This document shows, piece by piece, positions 33,201 through 45,200 of a DNA stretch of 64,000 bases (position 1 is its first letter; each line of letters starts with the position of its first letter). Position numbers and translations under genes: made by a program. Origin of the DNA: Pegoplata infirma (taxonomy: Eukaryota > Arthropoda > Insecta > Diptera > Anthomyiidae); the NCBI GenBank assembly GCA_963921195.1, contig OY992539.1, positions 100,758,964 to 100,822,963 on the forward strand, in the 5' to 3' direction. The notes under the pieces were generated by a model. That model saw only the letters and a list, made by a program, of their open reading frames with translations, searched no databases and was not told the origin of the DNA.

Positions 33201-36200
33201 TTTTTTATTATTTTTGGCATGCTTAATACGAATTTGAAAACAAAACAAAAAAAATTGAAATCGATCTTCGACATTCAAAAAATAGAATAAATTTTTTTAT
33301 TCTTGTCCCTTTCATACAGCTTGAGAAGAACTTTCATTAAATTTAATTAAAGGCAAATCTGTTAACGGAAATGTGATGCTTCTTTTTTTTTACATAACAT
33401 AATATGAAATGTTAAACTCAAAAATTTTATCGAAAAATTTTTCACGGATACACTTGTTTGTTATCAATTTTTTATTGATTTTTGGAGGCATTTCCACAAT
33501 TTTCGTATATTTTGAGTTATGTAACTCCGATAAACTCGCAATTTAAAGCAAATTAAAGTTATAGTTATTAAAGTTACAAAAACGGATTTTTTTATACCCT
33601 CCACTCTAGCGATATATGCTTGTCATTCCGTGTGTAACAACACGTCGAAATATTGGTCTAGGACCCCATAAAGTGCATACTTTCATGATCCTTGATCGAT
33701 TTTAAGTCGATCTAGCGATGTACGTCCGTTTGTCTGTCTATCTGTCCGTTGAAAACACGCTCTTTTAAAATTTGTTGACAGAATTCAGTTACTGTAACTT
33801 TATCAGCTCTTTTTCTTGCAATTTCTTAATTAGTTATCAAATAACGATTGAGTGCAGTAAATTTTGTGATAGTTTCTAATAAAAGTTTTCATAATAAAAC
33901 TTAATAATATTTTAATCTAAAAAATGGAGAAAAATGTCGAAGGTGAGTACTTTAATAATATATAGTGAAATGTTGGTGAACTTATCTAGTAGATCGATTG
34001 AATTGGAAAAATTGACGTGACCTTAACTTGAACTTATGGAATTATGAATTGCAATTTTATTTTGACTTACAAAAAAATTATAGCATATGTTAGCCACAAA
34101 ACCATATAAGTCAATCAATTACCTTCCGAATTTAATAAATTTCAGAGTCGGATGTGTGCAAACTTTTTTTAAAAACGCATTTTTCCAGGTGAAATAGCCG
34201 CTATTTGTAAATATTTCTTTTCATACATTGATGAAAGTGATCGTTTCGAAAACTTAAAAAAATATATAAAGGAGCAATCAAGAATATTTTGTTCAAATAT
34301 AAATATGAAAATGCTTAAAAAAGTTGTAGGAATGGAAGTTTTTGAAAAACAGCATGCTGTTTGGCTTAAAGGCAATACTTGGATAAGAAAATGTAAAATG
34401 CAGCCTGCCTCAACTAAATCGAAACCTGGGCGACCGCAATTAACTTTTTTGTCAAAATCTGCGAGAACAAAAAGACGAGTTACAGCAGAAATCTCTAAAG
34501 ATGTGAATAGGGAAGTTGAGCCCATAGCTCTTGCTACAATTGCAGCTGCTCATAGTGGCATTTTGAAATGTAGTACACGACTTCAAACTCTAAAATCAAA
34601 TTTTTCAATAAAATCCTTATTAAAAAGTAGCTTTGTTTGACACTACTTAAAATTGTTCAAATAAATTTCTACTGTTATCTTCGAAAGTTAGTGTACACTA
34701 AAAATATAGTAAAAACCAGTTTAGAAAACCAGATAATCTATAAAAGATCTAAAAAATCTTAGATGCGAAAACTTATAACCCCGGAAACCCTGTTTTGAAG
34801 TAATTGTTAGTTAATTTTTTAGGTTAATTTACTAAAGTTTTTTTTGAGTGTATGAAAATCTTTATGAGTCACTCCCTCCCTCTTAATGGTCTTCCAAAAG
34901 TCAAATCCAAAAAAATCATTCAAATCGGTCCAGCCGTTCGGCTGTAAATAATTTTGGCCAAAAAAATGGGTCAAATTTCCAATAGTGCAGTGGTTAAAAA
35001 TTTATTAAGAAAACCGTGAATTTCCGATTGGTTCTACCTTAAATCCACGTGTTGAAAATACCGTTAAACAAGCTTTATAAATATTGGTGAGTAGAAAAAT
35101 TTTTGAAAAAGTATATTTGTCACTCAAAATTATTTCAACACAAAATAAAAACACAAATACATTTTACACTCAAAAATTTTACAATTTTTTTTAATCAAAT
35201 TTTTTTTTCATCAAATTTTTTTTTTCATCAAATTTTTTTTTCATCAATTTTTGTTCATAAAATTTTTTTTTTCAATTTTTTTTCATCAATTTTTGTTCAT
35301 AAAATTTTTTTTTCATAAAATTTTTTTTTTTCACCAAACTTTTTTTTTTATCAAATTTTTTTTTCATAAATTTTTTTTTCATAAATTTTTTTTTCATCAA
35401 TTTTTTTTTTTTAATAATTTTTTTTTCATCAAATTTTTTTTTTCATCAAAATTTTTTTTTAACAATTTTTTTTTTATTATATTTTTTTCATCAATTTTTT
35501 TATCACCAAAAAAAATTTTTCATCAATTTTTTTTACATCAAAAATTTTTTCTTTTCATCAAAAAAATCATCAAAAACTTTTTTTCATCAAAATTTTTTTT
35601 TCACCAAAAATTTTAGGTTCATAAAATTTTTTTTTAACATAATTTTGTTTTTGTGAAAAAAATATTTTTTTTTTTACCAAAACTACTTTTTCACCAAGTC
35701 TAAGCTTTTAGCATAACAAATTTCCGTTTGTTTATCAAATGTACATAAAACAAGTGAGAGTGTTATATTCTTTGGTGCCGAATCTTTTATACTCTCCAAA
35801 ATGTAAAAACACTTTTTTGCACTCACTTACGAAATGTACAGCTCTCTTGGTTTTTTAATTTGGTCCTCGACTGATATTTTAATTCGTTTTGCATGGAATA
35901 GCAAAGTAATATAACATTATTTTTTCTAAAAAAACTTTGCTTAGGCAAGTACACCCAAATCTTCCGCAAAACATTTCCATGATTTAATGTTTTGGGCAAG
36001 AGTACAAAATTCGCAGGCATTTTTTTGAAACAAACCCGATTAAATTTAAATAAAGTTTTAATCGCGGTATTAACAATTTGTTATTTATTTTCAGAAAACG
36101 CGAAGTTTTTAGCTCGGAATATTACAGTGTAATTTTTGGCAACAAAAACATTGCAAAATGTGAATTTCCAGTTTTATTGCATTTTATCCGAGGAATAATT

Positions 36201-39200
36201 TTTGTCTTAAATCATTTTTTCATATCTTCCATCGTTTTCGAGATAAGCTTAAAATTTAAGTTTTTTGAAACGTCTGACTGCGATTTATTTAAACATAAAT
36301 TTTGATTTTCGTCGAAATATAGTAGTTGGGCACCCCAGATACATAATCAAGAGAGATTTTTACAGTGTTCGCAACTTGAGGTTAAAGTTTTTTCCACCAA
36401 GCAGTGTATTGAAAATACAAAGAATATAATCCTGTGAATTTTATTCACGGACATTTTTTTGCGTAATTTTTTTTTTCCACCAAAGAAATATCGTTAACAA
36501 AAATATTTCCTTGGTGTTTTTTTACAAAGTAAAAAGAATGAAATCTTTTCACATAACTTTCATTCGACCTAAAAATATCGGAAAATAAGTTATTCTTCTT
36601 AATCATTTGATTGAAAAATATCTAATATTTCGATATCTTAAAAACTAAACAAGACCGAGCAAAACTTATCAAATTTTTTGTTTTAAAAAGTTCATAGTAT
36701 CGCCGGTACTCTTCTCTTGTGTGTATCCCATTTGTAACAAATTTGGTCATTTCCAAAAATTTTAAAGTGCAAATATCTCGCTTAATACTGCCGACACGAC
36801 AAAAAGTCCAAAAGAATATAAAAATTTGGAAAGATAATTTATGAAACGAATTCAATTTGTAGAGGATAACTATTGGAACTGCTCGTTAGTCATGTAAATG
36901 TATAGAGTCTTTTGAGTTACGCCTGGTATATTCACTTACGCAAGCATGAGTGAGCGTGAGCAAAAAAAAAAGTTCAAACATTTTAAATGCTAATTTAACT
37001 ATCTTTAACAATCTTTTAAAATCTATAAAATCTCTTTCAGTTCAGTCTTTAGGTAAAGATAAAATAAACACAAACAAATTGTATTTGTGTCAGATTTTTG
37101 TTGACTTAATGTGAATGTAAATGATTTTATATTTTTTTTTTTTTCCATTTATACTAAGTAAATAAATACCTTCATTTTCGTCTTCCTTCGTCTTTTCATC
37201 GATTTTTTCCAAGCTTATTTCACGTGCAACACTACCAGAAGATCTACGTTCTTGTTGTAATTTAAATGTGGGTAATAAATCGGCCAATTGTCTTGTTACT
37301 GCATCCAATGTTGATTGTATGGTACTAGGTAAGCTTGATAAAGCAGCCAATTGCCTTTGTACATCAGCTAATTGACGTTCCAATGCTAATTCTTCTTCAG
37401 TTTTTTCAATAACATTTTCAGCTTTTGTTTCTTCAACAGTTGGCTCATTAGTTACTTCTGTTTGTGGTTCTTGTTCAGGATTTTCTTTTGCCTCTTCGGA
37501 TTCTTTAGCTTCGGGTGTTAATTCTTTTTCCTTATCCGATTTTTCTTCGGTATCTTCTTCAGTATAATTCGATTCATTTGCAGTAGTTTCTTCTAAGTTA
37601 GGTACTTCAGTATCAACTGGTGTTGGAGCTTCTGGCTCGGGTTCAGGTTCAACCACGGGTGGTGGCGTAGGTTCTTTTGGTGGTTGAACTTCTTCTACTT
37701 TAAATGTCTGAAAAATTAGTAAAACAAAAAATATTGATTGAGTACTCATGTATTAATGAATATATCTTACTGGTGGTGCTGGTGACACCGAACGTGACCG
37801 TGGTGCTGATTTTACAATTGACACTTTATAAGCATTAGCAGCACGTCTTTCTGCCTCAAGTTGAGCTTTACTTTTTGGTATCGGTCGATCAGGTTTCTGC
37901 AAAAAGGTAGTCCATTTACGATTTTCCTTATCCTTTTCGGCTTTAGTTTTTGTGGCATCCTCATTGAGAGTACGTAGAACATCACTACTCATGCAAACAC
38001 CAGGCTTAGGAAAAATCCTATAGAAATTTACACTATTAAAACATTTTTATTTTTTTTTTAATTTAACTTTTTATAATCATGCTTTTTTTGTCATACCCCA
38101 TAGTATTATGTTCCTTAAGAACTTCTGATTCACCAGATAAAACTGCAGCTATTTCTTCCTCGACTAGTTTACGTTCCGTATCCTCGGATAGTACCGAACA
38201 TGGTCTATCATCCGGTTCCGACATATATTCAATATCATATTCATGTTCCGGTTCTGGTTCTGGTTCATTATTAGTCGGTTCTACAATAACAACCGGAGTT
38301 GTTGTAGAACCAACTTCAAGAAATGATTTTGGTGAAGATATACGCTCATTTCCAATTATTGGAAAAGTTTTTGGGGTGATATTCTCTTCTTCGTTTTCTC
38401 TGAAATTTTATACAACATGTTAAAATATTGTTAACTGAATATAAGATTTTGTATGAGTTTATCATATCATACCTTTGTATGCCAAGAAAAAACACATTAC
38501 CACAACTAGTGATAACTTGATTGGTTTCATCATGAGTTAAAGGCGAAGTAGCCGTATCATTGATACGCACAATTACATCGCCGGCTTGTAAGCCAGCTTG
38601 TTCAGCAATGCTGCCTTCGGTAACCTAGTAAAAATATAGGAAATTAATTGGTACTCTAAGGAAACAGCTTCAGGCAGAATTATGAATTTTAACGCCACAC
38701 AACCCAGAAGTCAGGTTATAAATACAGCGAGAAATTTAATAGAGAGAGTACTGAAAATTAGTGACGAAATATTCCACAACAAAAATATATACATAATACA
38801 GGAAATATTGATACAAAATAGTTTCCCTAAAAAATTAATAAATTCTTTAATAGACGACGTATTTAGGCGATTAAATAAAAATAAGAAAATTGACAACACT
38901 GATGAAACAGAAAACAAAAAATTTTACAGTGTACCATACATCCCTGGCCTTACTGACAACAGAAACATGATAACAACACTGAAACAAAATAACATATGTT
39001 TTGCGTATAAGCCGAACAAAACAACAAATGCAATATTCACTAAAATAAAAGCGCCAGTAGAAAAACAACAACAAAATAACGTTGTTTATGAAATAAGATG
39101 TAAAGGAAATAACGAAGAACTTTGTGATCAGGTGTATATAGGAACAACAAAGAGAGCTTTATCAACAAGGATAGGAGAACACAAGATGGATATCACGCGG

Positions 39201-42200
39201 CAGAAAGAAACAACAGCACTAGCCATGCATATGATCAGTTCACACCACGCACCAGATTTTCAACGTATTAGAATATTAGACAAGGAGGAAAATATGAGAA
39301 AGAGATTTACGAAGGAAAGCTTGAGAATTCAGCAAAACATAAAAAAGACAATGAATTTGAAAGAAGACACCAACAATATATGTGCAAGTTATAGAGTAGC
39401 CATCAAATAAACTGTGATACAATTTTTAATACTATGTGTTTTAAAAATAAATCCATGTTTTATGTTTTTTGTATTATATATGGGTGAAATCAAAAAATGT
39501 CAACCAAACCATGTAATCGTGTAATATCTCATACATGGGTTAAAGTATTCGCATATTTTTTAATGTACAACGTCGCATAGATTGGCGTTCTACATAACTA
39601 ACAACAATCCGGATACTAGTAAGCTATTTTAAGCAAGTTATTTTCATTTTTGTAGGCCAAATGTAAACTCCGTCGCCAGTAACATTTTCAATTTTTAAAC
39701 TTTAACCGGTTATATCTTAAAAACCAATAACCCAAACTCTTAATAATTGACTACATTTTTAAAGAGGGCATGTTGACGTTCTTAAAAAATATTTTTGTAT
39801 AGTTATAACTATCTCTTTTACCCATACAAACACGGCTTTAATTGTGTAACGATTTTTCGACACTTTTTTTAGACATTATGGAACCTGACAATTTTGTTGT
39901 TTTTGACGTATTGTGTTTAGAAAAATAATAGGTTATTGCCCCATTTATTAAACGCGAGGCTATAAAGTATCATTTTGCATCATTGGTTTCAAGTTTGCTC
40001 CCTGCATATTAATTTCCCTGTATGAAAAGCTAAATCATAAATGAAAAATCGAAAAATGCTGTAAACTCCGTCTCCACGTTTACAACAAAACTACTTAGCG
40101 TGCATCTGAAATATCGTCATATTTTGACGTATCTAGTTGACATCTAATGATTTTTTTTCGGAAACCAATTTCCGACAAATAGTATTCGAAAAAAAGGGCA
40201 AAAAGTGACGAAATGTAAACTCCGTCTCTGTAAACTCCGTCAACTTTTATTTTTTTTTTGCAGATTGCATTAAAAAATCTTATGAAGTTGTTAAAACCGA
40301 CGCAAATATTAACACTAGTCATTCAAAAAAGTAAAAAAACTTATTTTAACAGAAATAATAATAAATTTATTTTACATTTCCTTAGAAAAATCCTATTAAA
40401 ATAAAAAATAATTGTAAAATCTTTAATAACAAAAACCAGAAAAAAATCCTAATTACAAAAATTGTTAGCAATTACATAAATAAGTGTTTTAAATTACAAT
40501 AAAATGTTTTCAAAGAAAATTCAAAAAATTTAATGTATTTTTCTAAGGTGAATGTAAACTCCGTCACCAAAAAAATCATAAAAATGTCGATAAAATTTGT
40601 TTGAAACAGTTTGTAGAAGAGATCTTTTATAGTTATATTAGTAGTGATGTAACATATCGATTTTAATAAAAAAATTTACCAAAAATTAAAATTTTTTGTT
40701 TGTACAATTTTGGCTCAAAAACACTGACATTTTTTGATTTCACCCATATGTTAAATGCAATTTTTTGTTTTAAAATTTGTTTTTTAATGTAATAATATAT
40801 AAAAAAATGTAAGTTCTAAATGTTATTTGGTAAAAAATTGTTAATTAATGTCATGTTTTTATTAAATAGAATCCCCAGAAGAATTCGACAAAAAATCGAC
40901 GAAACGTCGGGAAAAAATGTATTAAAATTGTGTTTTTAATTACATAAAAGATTATAGGCCGTATTAGCTTAACAAAGAAAATACAAACAGATAAATAAAA
41001 ATTGGCCAAATAAAAAACAACATAGGAAATTAATATTGGATAAAATTTAAATTTATAAATAATATTGAAATTTAATCATAAAAATGTTGGTTCGAAACAT
41101 AAAAAATTAGTAACAAGACTAACAATAAGTAACAAGACACTAAGAAAGAAAAAACGCTAAGTAACACCATACTCGAACCGAAGACTTTTTTCCAACAAAA
41201 GAAGACCCCAGTGAGCAATTACGGTTGTATTCACCATATTCGAAGACGGATTTTTTCTTTAAAGAATTTAATAATAAGTGTGAACTCTATTCGGCTGTGC
41301 TGTGCGGAATTAAATATACTCTAAAACAAGTAGAAAAGTTAAATTCGACTTTGCCGAATCTATGAATACCCTCCACAATGCCCTTTTTAAGTTATAGTAA
41401 ATTTTCTAGAGTGAAAAAATAACATTTTTGATTAGAAATATTTTATTTTGTTTAAAAAAACTTTTTTTTTTAAACTAATTTTTGAAAAAAAAAAAAATAA
41501 TTTACTAAATTTTTTTTTTGAGTGTAAAATTTTTTTTGAGTGTAAAATTTTTTTCGAGTGTACTTTTTTTTTTCTTTTAGTGCAAAAATATTTTTGAGTG
41601 ACAAAAATGCGTTGTAAAATATTTTTGTGACTTACCAATGTTTTTAAAACCTGTTTAACGGGATTTCAACACGTGAATTTAAGGTGAGGTGAATCTGAAA
41701 TTTACGGTTTTGCTAATAACTTTTGAACCACTGGACCGATTTGGCTGAAATTTAAAATGAACTTGACCAGAGGAACGGCAAATATATATGAGACACTTCA
41801 GCACCCTCAGAATTACCGTTCGAAAGTTACCGTGTGTTTTATCTCGTAAATTCCAGAAAAACCCTTGCCGAAATTCACTCATTTGCTTATAACTTTTGAA
41901 CCACTGGACCGATTTCGCTGGATTGCAATACCAACCTGACCAGGTAAATGCCCAACATATATGCCAAACTTCAGGAGCCTCCGTAAAGTCTTTCAAAAGT
42001 TAGCGTGTTTTCAACAGACAGACAGACAGACAGACGGACAGACGGACGGACGGACGGACGGACGGACGGACGGACATCGCTAGATCGTCTTAAAATCGAT
42101 CGAGGATCATGAATATATATACTTTATGGGGCCCTAGACCAATATTTCGAGGTGTTACAAACGGAATGACAAACTTATATATACCCTCTATCACTAGAGT

Positions 42201-45200
42201 GGAGGGTATAAAAAAAGACTGGAAAACGTCTGGTAAAATTGCCTTGTAATCCCATTTTACCAATATTGAAAAGTTTTTGTTTTTTATTAATAAATAAATA
42301 TTCGAGCTCAAGGCCTTATGATTTTTATTTGTAAATAATTTTTATTTTTATTTAAAACCAATATTTCGCCTTTCTTTGAGAGGCATCCTCAGGGGAATAT
42401 TAATTGTTTACGTAAAAACAAAAAACTTTAAAAAATACGTTGTATATCCACCATCGTCTGTTATTGCACAGTAAGCGCATTCTATTATTCCATTATCGAA
42501 ACATTTAAGTTTGAAGAATTAAAAAAAATCGTATTTATTGCTTCAAGTAAGAGTCATAAATTAGGGCCATAAAAATGTCTGTTTTGACAGATTTTTCTGC
42601 TGACTCGACCTAATTTATCCAGACAGAAATTTAGCAAACCGAGTCTGCTAAAATCAGCAGATCCCCATATAGATCAAAATGGATGTATTTTGCGTAGATT
42701 TTTGAGGTTTAAGTATTTTTGAGTATTTGTGCATTTTAGAGATGGGCGCGTGAGTGATTTTTGACTCACACTCACTCACGCTCACGACAGGAATTTTTGA
42801 ATCACGCACACTCACTCATGACCATATTTTTTCTACTCACAATCACGTGAGTAAATTTAATACAACTCACACTCACGTGCACTCACGAAACTGTTATTAA
42901 TACCAAAAAAAAAATTAAAAAACTAAAATTTCAAAAATCTTTCAAAATTTTCTGCAAAATTTAAAGTTCAGCGAAAAACAGTCTTACAAAAATCAAACAA
43001 TTTAAATCTAATGTAATTTTCTCCACTGATGACGTAAAGGTGGCTACAGAAACCATGGTCTGGAATAAATCCACATTAAAAATTTTTTTCTCCACTCACA
43101 ATCACGTGATTTAAGTTGAATTCAGTCACACTCATGCATTATCACGCGTGAATCACGTGAATCACACTTTAATCTGCTCATGTGCCCATCTCTAGTGCAT
43201 TTGTTTATTTTGTGCAATTTTAACCCAGGAAAAGTGTAAATTGAAAATTTAAGTTTAATATCCAAAAATTTTTGTAAGATATTCCAAATTAATATTCATT
43301 AAAAAGTCTGCTGATCGCGCTGTTTTAGATTGATGCTTGTTCCGTGGTACCATGTGATGATTTTTCTATTAAAAAAATTCAAAATTTAAGATTTTTTTGA
43401 TACAAAAAAATTATCAGCATCAAAAAGTTTTTATATAATAATTGTTTCAGAATCTGATATATTTTTGTATAAAAAAAATATTTAAGAATATGAAAATTTT
43501 ACTATGGAAAATATAGCTTAGAATCTGATAGTTTCTCTATAAAAAAAAATACTAAGAATTTTACAATTTTTTATAGAGAAAATGTTTCAGAATCTAACAA
43601 TTTTTCAATAAGAAAAAAAATCTCCCAAAATATAAGAATTTTCCTGACGAAAAAAATGTATTAGAATCTAAAAAAGGTTTCTATAAAAAAATCTTTTCAG
43701 AATCTGAGAAATAATATTTCAGAATCTCACAATTTAGTATAAAGTGTCTTAGAATCTTATAGTTTGAAATTTTTTAAAACATTTTTTTAGACATTTTTTC
43801 CTGATGCATAATTTTTATTAGATAAAACCAATTTATGTGTTTTTTAAACATAATTTACAGATATTTCAATATAAATGACTTTTTAGAAACGAAATTAGAT
43901 CACACTCCGGAGTTTTTTTTAAAAAATTAAAAACTTTTCTTTAAAAATCAATATATTTTGAAATCTGTATATTTTTCTTTTTTTGTACAATGCGTTGCAG
44001 TGTTTTAATTTTTAAAAATTTTCCAATCGAAAAGGGGGGGGGCACGTGCCCCCTGTGCCCACCCCCTGTATACGACCATGCTTATATGTACGAAAACGTT
44101 AGTTAAATGTACGAAAAATGTCGTTGTTTCGCACCATGAAACTCTTGCGTACAATGTACGAAATGCACGAAAATCTTTCGTAAAATAAACGTTTTGTTTT
44201 GAATTTTACGGAATATTTTTTTTGCTTTACGAAATAATTTCGTAAAATAAAAGAAATACTTATTTTTAACGAAAATCATTTGTAAAATAAACAAAATATA
44301 TTTATTTACGAAAATCTTTGTAAATCTGTGTGGATGAGGCACAGTACTTTGAAATATTTCTGCCGTAAAAAAGTTTCATTTGTTTAACAAAAAAAAAACG
44401 TAAAAAAAACTTCTTTCCACTGAGTCGATTTTTTCCATAAATAAACTTAACCTGCTGATGACCGTAAGGGTCTATTCACATCTGAGGTGAAATCTTGTTT
44501 AAACAAGATTTCGATCTCGTATGCTCGAAATCTCGTTCGAACGAAATATCACCTCACATGTGAATATACCCTAAGGCCTGTATGTGCAAAACATCACAAT
44601 TCTAGCTTTTTTTTATTTGGATGGCATCCGTATTTTCTACAGATGGACATTATTAGAATATCTTAGAATTAGGGACTCCACTAATGAAATCCCGACCCCG
44701 GAAATCCCAGGACATTCTGAATTAGGCAAATCCCGAATCTCGGGATTTCTGTTTTTCAATACCGGGATTTTCAGAATTATTATTTTTATATTTTCAATGA
44801 TTTGTATAAAAAATTAATTTTGTGAAACACAAACAACAAACATTTTACAAAAGCTCCGTCTGGTACCATTTTTTTTGTAAGCAAAAAGTGAACGGTTAGC
44901 AAAATTAAAAGCTTGCAAAAATATTCTAAAATCTAACAGTGGTTCGACGAAAACGCCTTTGACACTTCTTAACTCCTTAAGATGTAAGCTGTTTTAAATT
45001 AAATTTAAATTAAAACTTAAATACATATTAATCACTCGCGCAAAAATTCGACTTATTCGCTAATCATGCAGATTTTTTTTTTCAACTCACGCTCACTCAC
45101 AATCACTTGATTATAATTAAAATCAATCACAATCACGCAAAACACATGACCAGCGCCCGCTTTTCTCTAGTTAATAAGGTAAAGCTGCTAAAAATTGATT

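Larger units (their letters stand above)
38638..40950 (+). mobile_element. 5'-truncated Penelope-like element, split by a MITE
   Basis: Starts in the C-terminal part of the RT (WYSKETASGR) at about 38640, carries the linker and GIY-YIG endonuclease to a stop at 39408-39410, then a 3' region. The 3' region resumes after the MITE (39481-40746) and includes a hammerhead-like motif near 40872. The end near 40950 is estimated. It lies antisense to the Zasp66-like gene in intron 1. Confidence 0.8.

Noticed and set aside
35103..35616. Long Phe/His/Ile-rich open frames
   Set aside because: They translate a T-rich minisatellite (TTTTTTTTCATCAAA); length comes from the lack of stops in the repeat.
38079..38423. 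Plus-strand Ser-rich frame of 114 codons
   Set aside because: It is the complement of the acidic exon 3 (Glu codons read as Ser/Phe).
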